Source: Vairimorpha ceranae
Taxonomy: Eukaryota > Microsporidia > Nosematidae
NCBI RefSeq assembly: GCF_000988165.1
Contig: NW_020169305.1
Coordinates: forward strand, 1 to 64,000
Direction of reading: 5' to 3'
Length of the DNA: 64,000 nucleotides
Part shown: positions 23,119 to 33,260 of the stretch, in pieces
Position numbering within the stretch: position 1 is the first letter of the stretch
Layout: every line of letters begins with the position of its first letter
Position numbers and translations under genes: made by a program
Notes under the pieces: model-generated
Databases searched by the model: none
What the model was told of the DNA's origin: nothing
Seen by the model: only the letters and a program-made list of their open reading frames with translations

Positions 23119-23735
23119 TATTGTAGCATTGTTAGAACGAGTAGTTACGTCTCGCCCCGATGCTCGGGGGTATGGTTTCAAATCCCAGCAATACGTATTC
23201 GCTAAGTAATAACCTAGCGTTGGCACAACAATTGTCATAAAACATTTGTCGTTAAAATCGTATCGTAAGCTCTTCTGTGGGCGTCAACTAAGGTTTGTAA
23301 ATGTTTTTAAAGATAGATGTGTAGTAGAGGAGGCATAACATCTTTAAATCGGCACGACAATTGCCGTAGCCGTGAAAGCATTTGCAGGTCGTATTCGAAG
23401 ACCTTTAGTAAGAAATTACATCCCAAGGACCCCTTGAAAATCCGTAGCAAGCTAGTGATCTAGCCTGGCATTTCGCGTGGGATTGTGCAAGTCCATCACG
23501 GTTTTAGGAGATCCATACCGTTTTATCTGACCACAATGTCTAGTAAAATCCTGGTCTGGTAGCGTATTACCAGTTGTCGGCTCTCTGAAAATCTTTACAA
23601 AGATTAATACATCTTTCTACCGTTGAGCGAGGCCCTTGTGGCATGCTAGCGCCGATAATGCGCTGTGTTGAAATTGAGGAAAGGGGAGTTTTCTAAGAGA
23701 AAGAGATTTAAGTCAAGTATAAATAAAAAAAAATA
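23119..23735 (+). mobile_element. GC-rich candidate retroposon (SINE-like or LINE tail) with tRNA-like head
   Basis: This segment is markedly richer in G and C than everything around it. The first 75 bases (23119-23193) resemble a degenerate tRNA gene: TATTGTA at the start nearly pairs with AGCAATA at the end, a hairpin CCCCGA-TGC-TCGGGG sits where a variable arm would be, and GGTTTCAAATCC resembles a pol III B box with one extra T. About 520 bases of unrelated GC-richer sequence follow, with local hairpins such as CGGCA/TGCCG, ending in an A-rich tail near 23715-23735. A tRNA-like head, unrelated body and A-rich tail describe a SINE, but a LINE 3' region is equally possible. No protein frame was found. 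Confidence 0.4.
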
Positions 23736-23769
23736 TAACAAGAAGATACAAAAGATTAGCTGAGTTTAA

Positions 23770-23870
23770 AAATGTCGCGAGCCCAGCTGGGCTCGGTTTA
23801 TCGGCTGGTTTTGTTTTGTCTGCATTATATTTTAAAACAAACCTATCCCAGCCGGGTATACATAGTTGGG
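23770..23870. repeat. GC-rich palindromic block, likely LTR-end remnant (left)
   Basis: A GC-rich block beginning TGTCGCGAGCCC runs into GCCCAGCTGGGC and CTCGGTTTATCGGCTGG. Related sequence in inverted orientation occurs at 26040-26085. Both flank the gypsy integrase relic. The TG/CA-type ends suggest retroelement long terminal repeats, now eroded. Confidence 0.45.
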
Positions 23871-24543
23871 GCCTTAATATACAATAGTTGAATATCAATT
23901 GAATGCAAATATATGCGTTTTGTTGCACTATTGGTTGAGTTGTTAATTTTGTAAGCTTTTGTTATATTTATTTCAGACGTAAACAGTTTATTTAATTCTT
24001 TGTCTCTCATTACCTGATAGAAACTTTAAATTAATATTTTACAATAAAACACGGATTTTTATTGTCAAACTTAATCAACGTTAGGCGCATGCTTATTTAT
24101 GTTATTTATATTAATTCTTTAACATCAGTATGGCCTGATACTGACGTGCATGCATACCAAAATTTAAGTTTAATTTTTGCTAATTTAAGCAGAAGAAACA
24201 TGCAATAGAGTTTATTTTTTAAATGTAAAGCTTATTATACAAGTTTTACTAACACAAGATAAAGAATTATGCTAAAATGAATCAAAATTTAATGATACAT
24301 TTAATGCCCAGAGCAGAATTTTTTGTAAAGGTAATTTAAGTATATCATTGAGACATAAATGCTTTTACTGAAAATGCACCACTATAATAGGCTTGGATAA
24401 GTAAGTGGTTTTTTTTAAAGAGCAATATTTAGCAAAATTATACATTTAATTTAAACAACAAAAAGAATGCAATAAAAATTTAATTTATTTATTAAATACT
24501 ATCTTTTCTACCAGATTCATACTAACTATTTCAAAATCATCAT
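23871..24543. other. Spacer between LTR-like block and integrase relic
   Basis: AT-rich with a few GC-richer words such as GGCCTGATACTGACGTGCAT near 24130. No coding sequence was recognised. It may include eroded 3' sequence of the retroelement. Confidence 0.35.
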
Positions 24544-25560
24544 CTATGTTATTTTTAATCTATTGTTATAAAGAAGTTTCACTACTGTACCGAATTTGGA
24601 ATAAAAAGAATTAAGCTTTGATTTTTTTGTCTTTATATTTATATCAAAGTCCTGCTTTATTATAGAAGTGTCGTTAATATTAAAATCATTAATACTATTA
24701 TAAACACACTTTTTGTGCATTCTAGCTAAATATTTAGAACTAATCGAACAACATTTTATTGGATCTTCATTTTCACTGCTAGCGTTTACATTTTCATCAT
24801 TTTCCTTTACATACTCACCTTTATTGTCAAATAGTACGGTATTAAAATTAATTTTATTAAAAAACAAACCAAATGGGGACTTATTTGTAGCAGAATGAAC
24901 ACCATTCTATACTCACAAGTCAATTTTGTAAAATAAGTGTTCATTTTTTATTATTTGCATTGTTTTGATTATACAAATGTTTTTGTAGGAGGTATCTTGT
25001 AAGAGTTTGATTAAATCTCTCAATTTGGCCTTGGCTGTGCGGATTGCCTAGGTCTACTATGAATTATGAGTATTTTTATCGGACAGGTTAATGCATACTT
25101 TGAATATATATCTATACCAGTTAAGATCGAAGCATATCTATCATTTTGACAAGCATAATTTCTCATATCAACAAGACTATTATTAACCTTTCGAAAGGTC
25201 GGCCTGCCAAGATGTGTTTAAATTTTTCTTTTGTTTTGAGAGGTTGTGCTTGTGCCCAAATATTGTACTTTGCACAAACCTCTCAAACAAGCGATCTTGA
25301 TATAGAGAAATACAGTTATTTGTACAGTCCATATAAACGATTATGTCCATAATGATTTCGTCTGTGCAACGTCTGCACCTCAAGCTTCATTGATGCAATC
25401 ATGTCCTCAACAAAAACCGTTTGAGGTTTCCATCTGCATTTTTTTCAAAAAAGTAGAATATCTACCAAAGTAAAATTTTCACACTGTTTTTTAAATCAAT
25501 GCCTTGCCTGCTTAGTTCCTTCAATTGTCATTTCTTTCCCCCACAAATATTGTGGTAATC
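24544..25560 (-). pseudogene. Ty3/gypsy-type retrotransposon integrase relic
   Basis: Reading the minus strand across frameshifts gives an integrase in order: a segment like FERFVQSTIFGHKHNLSKQK with LNTSWQADLSKG in one frame, then MRNYACQNDRYASILTGIDI and YSKYALTCPIK (core domain, first catalytic Asp region), then NPHSQGQIERFNQTLTRYL (third catalytic Glu in the IERFNQTL block), then VHSATNKSPFGLFFNK leading into the open 107-codon frame at 24544-24867. The DNG.EF block with the second catalytic Asp appears deleted. These are standard gypsy integrase landmarks. The element is dead, and its gag/protease/RT part is missing nearby. Confidence 0.8.
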
Positions 25561-26039
25561 ATCATTTGTTTTAACTCGTGCAATCATGGGATATAATTTT
25601 TTTAAAAAAAGATATTCATTCTAGATTTGTATTGTAATAAAATTTTTATAATTGTTTCAGTTAGACGTATTGTCGAATGAGCACTATGCTTCAATAAAGT
25701 CGTTATTCCCGATTCAAGTTGGAGAAATGACAGTATAATACTGTTGTTGATGGCGTCCGTTTTTAGTTAATATAATTTATGGATTATTAATGTATCCTCT
25801 TAGTATGTTAAATACAACAAAAAATGCTGGCACGAGCCCGATCATAAAAAATAGCAAGTAATATTAAATTATGGATGTGAAGGGGGTATATATTCTCCAC
25901 TCATCATAACTAAGTAAATAACACGAAGTTCAAAATAAAGTTTGTAGCAAAAATTGTAAGTATATTTAAGGGTTATAATAAGAACAAACCGCACCCCGAT
26001 CAAATAACGGCATAACAAATAAAAGAAAAAAAGTCAACT
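25561..26039. other. Remainder of retroelement relic
   Basis: Sequence between the integrase start and the right LTR-like block. No further protein motif could be read; most of gag and pol must have been deleted if the two palindromic blocks mark the ends. Confidence 0.35.
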
Positions 26040-26085
26040 TCAGCTGCTAGACTCGGTTTACTAGCTGGGCGGGCTCCCGACAAGA
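26040..26085. repeat. GC-rich palindromic block, likely LTR-end remnant (right)
   Basis: On the minus strand this reads TGTCGGGAGCCCGCCCAGCT and then AGTAAACCGAGTC and AGCAGCTG. The first 12 bases match the left block at 23772 with one difference. A TATAA-like sequence lies further on in the same orientation, consistent with an LTR promoter. It sits about 480 bases before the integrase relic on its coding strand. Confidence 0.5.
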
Positions 26086-26449
26086 AATAAATAACTGTAA
26101 TGTAGAAATTAATCTGAAAAGTTTGTGTGTGCGCTTATGCTTATACAAATCTGATGAATTGAAATTTTCCAATAAAATTTAATTATAAATAAATTATTAT
26201 ATTATTTATTAATCTTGTCACCCTTTTCTTTTATAACATCAACCATACACTTTTGCATTCCTTTAATACACTATAGCAAATTCTCTAAAGGAATACCGGC
26301 CCATGTTATTAGTATTGTAAAATAAAGTTCTTGGAGCTCTAGGGCCTAAAACAGGGTAATTTTTGGCCACAGGGGGGACTATGAAATGAAAAAAAATGTT
26401 CTGAAATTTTCAAACTACTAAAATACTGATTATGTTAGGTAGGTATATT

Positions 26450-27080
26450 TTTATAAGAACTTTTTAAAAACAAAATATTTAGGTTTTTTTAAACAATAAT
26501 CCAAGCAATTTTAAAAAGGCTCTGGCTGTGTCATCTCTATCATAACTATAAATGTTATTTCTTCCCCATTGGTATTCCTGAACGTAGCTAGGAATTGCAA
26601 ACCCCAGAATACATTTTCTTGTTTTAATATCTCATTTGATTTTCTATAAAGTTATTATGGTGTTTTTTTTCATTTTTAAATCCTAACTCATGATTAACAA
26701 CGATATGATTGCCTTTGATACTTACCACAGCGTATGGATAGGAAGCGTGGCCATCTGTTTTGACAGTAGAAAAAGATAGAGTATATTTTTTGAAAAAATT
26801 TTAAAAATGTTTTTTTTTTTTTGTATTTGGAACTATCTATAAAACAAGCTCAAGCTTTCGTGAAACTTTTTCAAAACCCCCCAATTCAAGTCCCTCCTTT
26901 TGTTTCATCATACTTTTCAAAGGGAGATTTGTGAGGCTTGTCTTTAATAATTATGCTTTCGTCGGACTGAACAGGATGATCGTCTCCCAATTTTAGCTTG
27001 TTCTTCTTATAATCTTCCGTAACAATATTGATTATTAGCCTTTAATTCTCTTAATGGAATTTAAGATACATTAGAGTTTT
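26450..27080 (-). pseudogene. Merlin/ISXO2-like DDE transposase relic (copy 2)
   Basis: Minus-strand frames give LGDDHPVQSDESIIIKDK (first catalytic Asp in the DES block), then a segment reading GGFEK/SRKLELVL-like in shifted frames, then VKTDGHASYPYAVVSIKGNH (second catalytic Asp in TDG), VVNHELGFKN, a FIEN block (third catalytic Glu) and GFAIPSYVQEYQWGRNN. This is the complete DDE order of ISXO2/Merlin transposases. Stops and frameshifts interrupt it. Sequence upstream (minus strand) to 27488 may hold the eroded N-terminus, but that part was not convincing. Confidence 0.8.
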
Positions 27081-27560
27081 TGGCCATGTTGTATTCATAA
27101 TTTTTTACAAGCCAAGAATAGATAATGAACAAATGTTCATTAATTTGTATTTTTGGGCTGCTTATTTTTAACCCTTTTAACAATAAAGTTGATTTTCTAC
27201 AATTATAATTTATACATCTTAACCGATAAAAATTTACATAGATTTCATCATACTTGTGGCGGGAACCGCAGGAAGGCGGCCAGAACTAAGAAAGTTCTCC
27301 ACAATGCTCGCTCCTGAAGCCAAACTAAATTGGTGTAACTTAAATGGTTTATTAACTTCATGGGGAATTGTGCTCTTGTGAGATCCCCTGTTGATCCTAT
27401 GATTCTCTTGCTGTTGATGATTATGTGAGTTATTCATGACAGCGATGCCCTTCTTTTCATAAAAAATCTTAATAAAAGAATTATTCAAGAAAATTCAGAA
27501 AATAAAAAACATTTCATGTGGAATTAATACCACATTAAATAAAAATCATTAACAAATTTT
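27081..27560. other. Unresolved sequence next to the Merlin relic
   Basis: A minus-strand open frame of 84 codons at 27234-27488 has no recognisable motif. Its C-terminal coding part overlaps a DNA block (27251-27310) that is repeated in inverted orientation near 28340-28400, so it is better read as repeat DNA. Confidence 0.35.
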
Positions 27561-27564
27561 ATTA

Positions 27565-27640
27565 AAAATGCGGCCCTCCGTAAATTTCCAAAGTTAAAAG
27601 TGGCCCTCTGATAAAAAAGGTTGACCTTATCTAATTTAAT
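27565..27640. mobile_element. Possible hAT-type transposon end fragment
   Basis: Two GCGGCCCTC/GTGGCCCTC words about 35 bases apart, followed by AAAAAAGGTTGACC, resemble the subterminal sequence of hAT-superfamily elements in animals. No transposase and no partner end were found, so this is a weak similarity call. Confidence 0.25.
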
Positions 27641-29475
27641 TCGAACCATATGGCAATGAAATATAAAAGTCTTCCAGGTTCCGTCTGGTTGATTACAAAG
27701 ACTAAATTATTGTATATTTATGTTAGAAAGTGTGAATGATTGGTTGAATAATTGTTTATAAAATTTAGCAATTGAATGTAAAATATTAAAAAAAAGAAGC
27801 ATTCTTAAATGAAAATAAAAGAGAAGAGGAGAAAGAAATGATTTATACCACAGATCGGTATTGGCCAAGAGGTCATACCTAGAAATTTTCCAAATTTTAA
27901 GTATTGTTTTAACACGCTCTCAATATAGGACACTTCTGGCCTGTAACTTTTATAAGTAAGTTTACCTTTATTTAGTAAATTATATTGCTATTGGTATCTT
28001 ACTTGAATTCTATTCCAATCTATATATTCTTTTTGGAGATTAAATATTTATATAAAATTCTTTTTCTAGAAAATTTATTTTTATCTAAAAACCAATTTTT
28101 AATTTTAAAAAATTTACAAGTGGTTATTATACCACAGGCCGCAATAACAAGTATCTACGTGTTAATATTCCGCATAAATTATTTTCATCTCTTCTTAAAA
28201 AATTTTAGTGTAAAATTTATTTCCTTATCTAACCTTAATGAATTATAAAACTAACAATAAGGAACACAGCCGCAGGGCCTTCCACAAAAAACACATTGTA
28301 GACCCAAAAGGGTAATTTAATTATCATAATTCAGGTAAAAGCTTACCACAGGCAGAATGACGTGCAGCGTTGAGAGTTTTCTTAGCTCTAGTCGCCTACC
28401 TGCCAATATTGCCATAATTTAATAGATATGTGTAAATTTTAATGCTTTTAAAAGTGCGTTAAACATTAAGCTAAGGAAAATTTAAAGAAAATATTAATAC
28501 TGCTATTGAAGAATAGTCAGAAATAATTTAAACATTTTTTTTAGCAAAAGATAAAAAGAGTTAATACTTTAATAAAATATATTTTTTATGTCTGCATTTT
28601 TTATAGCTATTTTTTGTGCTTTGATATACCCCTTTATAGATAAATAACTAACAATTAAAGATTTAGATTATACTTAAATATTTAAGAAAACATTTTTATA
28701 AGTTTAAATTTTATCACGGAAGCAAAAATAATAAAACGTTATTTACTTTAAACAAATTAGATAACGGATCAGCACTTTAAAAAAATTTTGTAAAGCATTA
28801 GCTTTTTGCAGTTACAAGGGAGATAGGTAATGTAAACTTTTTTTATTTCTTGTTATCATTTTCTGCAGCCGCCAACCAATTAAATGCAATAGGACGATTG
28901 TTTTAATCATGATTAGTTTTGTGGTATAATACCACATGATGGTCGAAAGACCATGAACAAATTAAATTTATAATTGGTTCATAAAGTGAATGTCAGCAAT
29001 CTGTAACACTGAACTAAGCATTTTAAAATATAATTGGTGGCTTTTAAAAGTAAATTATTTAAAAAAGAAATTATAAAAAACATATTCGGTATAAATCATT
29101 TAAATTATTTTAACCACAGGACCTAGAAACGGTTCTCAGCCCATAAAGACCGGGCTAATAATAACACACCTATCATTAGTGTGTTAGAATAATTTATAGG
29201 ATGAACTTTATGCCATGGACTCACCTCAATTTTTTTTGGTCTTTTCAATAACCAATAGACCTCTTTTTATTAACTTAAAAGTAGTATAGGAAATTTTTTT
29301 ACAAACATACATTTTCTATGAAACCTTTAAATAACAATAAGTCAGTCTACCCTTCATTCTTAAACAAATACACAATACCTGCGAGGTACGGTACTTTTGA
29401 AAACTCATTTGTGATTTTATTTATTGTGATTCTAAAATCCGAATATATTAAATATTTTAATTGAAACCATAATTT
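27641..29475. other. Transposon-rich stretch with several hairpins, no supportable gene
   Basis: Contains the inverted partner (28340-28400) of the block at 27251-27310, and two abutting hairpins at 28921-28954 (GTGGTAT/ATACCAC and ATGGTC-GAAA-GACCAT). Near 29155-29190, CTAATA..AACACAC and GTGTGTTAG form another. The word ACCACAGG recurs near 28131, 28343 and 29114. No transposase motif could be read. Confidence 0.35.
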
Positions 29476-29712
29476 TTAAATTTGTAAAGGCTTATTGGAG
29501 TTATAATTGATGGAGATCACGCCGTGCGAATAATACATGGTGGTTTTATATGCAAAATGTGCGATATTACCTATATTTCTCAGCTTCTTCAAAAAGACAT
29601 TCGTGTGAGTAAACAAGGTAAAGTTTAAGAAAATTAGAATACTAACTGAAAAGAATAAGAAAACCATGAGGCATTTTATAAAATTTTTAAAAATATACAC
29701 GAGGCCTTTCAA
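29476..29712 (-). CDS. Possible small membrane or secreted protein
   Basis: This 78-codon frame starts MKGLVYIFKNFIKCLMVFLF and has one hydrophobic segment of about 20 residues, then a mixed-composition tail including SHGVISINYNSNK. The tail looks more protein-like than most chance frames in this AT-rich DNA, but there is no CCC signal, no paralogue in the window and no recognisable family. It could be a real small exported protein or a chance frame. Confidence 0.25.
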   Translation of the reverse strand: MKGLVYIFKNFIKCLMVFLFFSVSILIFLNFTLFTHTNVFLKKLRNIGNIAHFAYKTTMYYSHGVISINYNSNKPLQI

Positions 29713-30082
29713 ATAATGTGCAATAATTTTAAATAGTATTTCGTACTTAAGTAAATAATCAAATAAATCAGTTCACTATAAATACTTATAGATTGGATCC
29801 ATATTGTGATTTCATTCATTATTCTAACATGTTCTGTTAGTGTCAAATCACTACACATTAATATGGTATAATACACATCAAAAACTATTCAATATCTATC
29901 TACACTTTTGTTTTTGATCTATGACACATTTTCTGCTGATTAATTTTTTATTAACAATTAATGTTGTTAGAATAAATATAACATCATAATCTTTTATTTA
30001 ATATTTACAAATCAAAGCAATTATAAAAAATATAAAGTTAATAACAGTAATAATACTTTATATTTAAATCATTAAGTAATTT

Positions 30083-30163
30083 AATAATTATTATTTATAC
30101 AACGGGCATGTCAAAGCCATCAGCCTAATACTGCTGATTTGCGTGTATACACCTTTAATGTCC
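30083..30163 (-). mobile_element. Dispersed ~80-bp hairpin repeat, copy A
   Basis: Reverse complement of the repeats at 51350-51429 and 52846-52924. The conserved core contains ATCAGC-AGTATTAG-GCTGAT, a perfect six-base hairpin. The homologous position in the duplicated promoter near 20.78 kb lacks it, so this copy was probably inserted (or cleanly lost from the partner) after the segmental duplication. Confidence 0.65.
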
Positions 30164-30594
30164 CACAAAACAGTCTTTTGTATAATTATAAGAAATAAAA
30201 ATTATATATGTTACTTAAGTACTTAAAGCATGATTAACTTCAAATAAAATCTGTCATTTACTATAAAGAGCAAGTATTTTGTTTTTTAATTAAAATATAA
30301 AATTTCCGTTTACGTTTTTGAAATTTAAAAACATTTTCTTTTTAAAATTTTTGCAAAAATTCTTTTAAAACAAATTTTTAAATTAAAGTAAAAATTTCAT
30401 TTTTGCTTCTTGTATAAATACGGTTAAAATTAAATTTATAGGAAATTGTTGCAAATTAAATCAGAAAATAATTTGAAAAAATGTTTAATTCAATAATTTA
30501 ATGTTTTTTATTTAACAATTTTATTTTTTGTTGATTGTACAATTTTTAAAAAATTAATTTATTTTATATAAAAAAATTATAGATGTCCCCAGCA

Positions 30595-31389
30595 ATGTTA
30601 TGCTTTTTGATACTTTTAACCCAAGTTATATGTACTAACGAATATGTTAATAAACAATCAACAGGAAGTTGTTGGTACAGTGTTAACTCAATAACAAATG
30701 AATATGCTGGTATGTTTAATAAGGATCAAAACGAATGTTTGTTTCGACAATTACAGGGAAAGGAAGCAATTATTAAGAAGCAAGAATTAATTATTCGGGA
30801 CCATGAAGAATTTAAGAAAAAAGAACACCATGAAAGTTGCGAACTTTTTTTTGTTCTGGGAGAATTAACTAAAGAGCTAATAAGTGGTGACCATAAAAAA
30901 TTGAAGACAAAACAGAATTCATGTACATGTAGCAGGGAATCTGGTAATCTATCTAAGACTAACCGAAATGCGTTTAAAGGTAAAGATAAATATATTAATC
31001 GAACTCAAAACGACACAGATGAACTTAAACAAAGCAATGCAAAAGATGCATCAAAAGCGGTTGTCACGGACGATAAACTAAAGAAGGAAACACGACGTGT
31101 ATCGAAAGATTCTTTAGATGTTGATGGTAGTAGATCGTTTTCTGGTCCGGATAATTGTCAAAATATTAAAACTAATGAAAATTCGGAAAATACATTTGTT
31201 TCTGCCATAAAGGCAGCAGATAATACATCTTTAAGCAATTCTAAGAAGGAATTAAATGAAGACCATACTAGCAGTTGCACTTACCTGTCTGAAGTTAGAA
31301 ATTTTATTACCGATAAATTAACAGAACTCGATCCAGAGAATTCTTGGTTTGATTATTTTGTAGAAGAAAATTATGTTGAAAGAGAATAA
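30595..31389 (+). CDS. Secreted Cys-containing protein of unknown function (copy 2 of a duplicated pair)
   Basis: A 264-residue paralogue of the 21.2 kb gene. I place the start at 30595 rather than at the in-frame ATG at 30583: a CCCC run lies just before 30595, and this ATG aligns with the start of copy 1. The signal peptide is MLCFLILLTQVICTN. The mature protein has a VNSITNEYAG block shared with copy 1, a Lys/Glu helical region, several added cysteines (for example SCTCS) and the Ser-rich SRSFSG..N.QN block shared with copy 1 (SRSLSG). The acidic SDEQE repeats of copy 1 are absent. The function is unknown; likely secreted and rapidly diverging. Confidence 0.75.
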   Translation: MLCFLILLTQVICTNEYVNKQSTGSCWYSVNSITNEYAGMFNKDQNECLFRQLQGKEAIIKKQELIIRDHEEFKKKEHHESCELFFVLGELTKELISGDHKKLKTKQNSCTCSRESGNLSKTNRNAFKGKDKYINRTQNDTDELKQSNAKDASKAVVTDDKLKKETRRVSKDSLDVDGSRSFSGPDNCQNIKTNENSENTFVSAIKAADNTSLSNSKKELNEDHTSSCTYLSEVRNFITDKLTELDPENSWFDYFVEENYVERE

Positions 31390-31490
31390 CTAAACAATTA
31401 AATTTATTGATTTCTAGTTCTACTTTATATTTTTATGATTGAAAATCATTACTTTTAACTTCATTTAAATTAGGTTATAAAGACGAATTT

Positions 31491-32179
31491 TAAATCGAAA
31501 AAAACAAATTAACTTGGAAAGAAAAAAAATTGTATTTAAATTTTATTTTTTAAAAAGGGCTTTTTGTAAAAATATAAATATTTTCGAGTAATCGCAAATT
31601 ACGTTTTATTTAATTTCAATTCTTTTTCCAGTTTTAAACTTTTCAAAAAGTATTTAAAAAGTTAACTAGGATTTCAAAAAGGACAAAATTTTAATTTATT
31701 AAAATCTTTAATTATTAAATTTCAAACTATAACTTTAATAATTTTTAATCCTTTATATTTTACAATTAATCTAATCAAAAAAAAATTGTCAAATAGTTTG
31801 AATTATATGACCCCATAAAAATAAAGCATTTTAAAAAAAGAACAAAAAAACACAATAATAAAAGAATAAGATTTTTTAGGAAATTTTTAAGAGAAAATTA
31901 AGTGAATTAACACCCTGTGATCAGGTCGTTTGACCGATCTGAAGGGGGAGAAGGTGTTGAAAGAAATGATTTACTTAATGACTTCTGTTTCTCTAAACTT
32001 ATGATACCCCTTTTAAGGACATTTTTCTTAAATGGTTTTTTAATTTACTTTTGAGAGCTTTCAAATAAAATTAATATTTTTATCAATTGATTTCGGCACT
32101 ATTTAGGTGGCCTGAAATCCTTATCGTTTGTTCGATTTTATTTAACTTATTCTTTCAAGCGTTTTACAGATTGGCAGAT
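31491..32179. other. Gene-free stretch
   Basis: AT-rich, with a GC-richer patch at 31905-31960 bounded by AACACC and GGTGTT, possibly the remains of a transposon end. No gene was recognised. Confidence 0.35.
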
Positions 32180-33260
32180 CATTCAGATTGAGGGATTCTA
32201 ATGGTCAGTGATGATTCATCTATTGACACACTCTTTCGAGATACTAATCTTTCCACATAAATTCTAACAGCAAATTTTTAAGTTTGTCTTTTTTTTTATT
32301 TTATACTGTTGCCTTGCCAAATATGGTTCAATGTGCCGCTGCTTTGCGTTCGCGCAATAGGATTAACAAAGTTTGTGGTGCAGTTAACTGCTCTATGCTC
32401 TAATCCTGTTTTAATATTTAGGATTCTGTAGGCACCCATTCACCACTACAACTTTCTGTGCATAGCTTACAAACACGCTCTATTATTGATAAAAAGTTAT
32501 CAGCCGATCTATTTGAAGCTATTTTTATATATCTCTTTGCTGGGCAAAAATTTGTATCTACTATCTCTAAAGCCCACATTTGTGTATCAAAAATCTTACA
32601 CTGTGGTAACTTTGGATAAGGTGGCCAAAACGGAAGTATTTCTCCAAGAGGAAGCAAATGAAGTTGTAATCTTTAAAACCAACTTTTTTATTAATTGTTG
32701 TATACATTTTTGTGGAAGCTCTCAATACTGTCTTTCGTGCTTCTTCATTTTTCCATTACCTTTTTTAAGAATTTTTATTTATAGAAAATAAAATTCTAAA
32801 AAATTCATTAATAAAAAAATAATATAAAAAGGAAAATATAAAAATTTATGTGTTTGGATACCACACCTACCAACATTATTTTTCTGTTTCTGGAAAAATA
32901 AAGATTCATTTATTTGACAAATTACGTCCTGTACACCTAATCTGATAGAACCTTGGTGCAAATTTCTCACCACAACATCCTGAAACGCCCTAAGACTTTT
33001 ATTTAAAGTAGATTTGCTGATCCCAAAAATGTGTTTAATTTGACAAACATCTTTATTCTCTAATCACAATAGTACGACTGTCCAAATATCTCCCAAAATT
33101 AACAGAAAATTTCTTAATGCTTACGAGATTTTAAATTTGATGCACGTTGCATTTTTTTACATATACAAACCATTTCATCTATAGAGTTGCCTCTAAGTAG
33201 TTCGTTCTTTCATAAAAATGTTACAGGAAACACACTTCATAATTTTACACAAAAGATTCC
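32180..33260 (-). pseudogene. Merlin/ISXO2-like DDE transposase relic (copy 3)
   Basis: On the minus strand, in order and across frame changes: HIFGISKSTLNKSLRAFQ (HTH-like), RLGVQDVICQINES (first catalytic region, Asp replaced by Asn), QKQKNNVGR, then ALEIVDTNFCPAKRYIKIA, NRSADNFLSIIERVC, then VNCTTNFVNPIART (family VNH..NFV.P), LNHIW in place of the family IE..W block, and a final KNLLLEFMWKD. The arrangement is that of ISXO2/Merlin transposases. Loss of the first Asp and multiple stops show it is dead. It differs in sequence from copies 1 and 2, so several Merlin lineages invaded. Confidence 0.78.

Larger units (their letters stand above)
29780..31490. repeat. Segmental duplication, copy 2 (promoter plus gene)
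   Basis: Homologous to 20470-22270 in the same orientation, covering upstream DNA, gene and downstream DNA. Unlike copy 1 it contains about 100 extra bases near 30065-30165, which include the dispersed hairpin repeat described separately. Confidence 0.8.

Noticed and set aside
23630..23695. GAGGAAAGGGGAG resembling the RNase P RNA motif GAGGAAAGTC
   Set aside because: The match is short and the other conserved RNase P regions could not be found in the surrounding sequence.
28930..28965. TGATG-stem-GAAA arrangement resembling a hammerhead ribozyme
   Set aside because: The GAAA is the loop of the hairpin itself, and the CTGATGA and GAAAC core elements with stems I and III are not in place.
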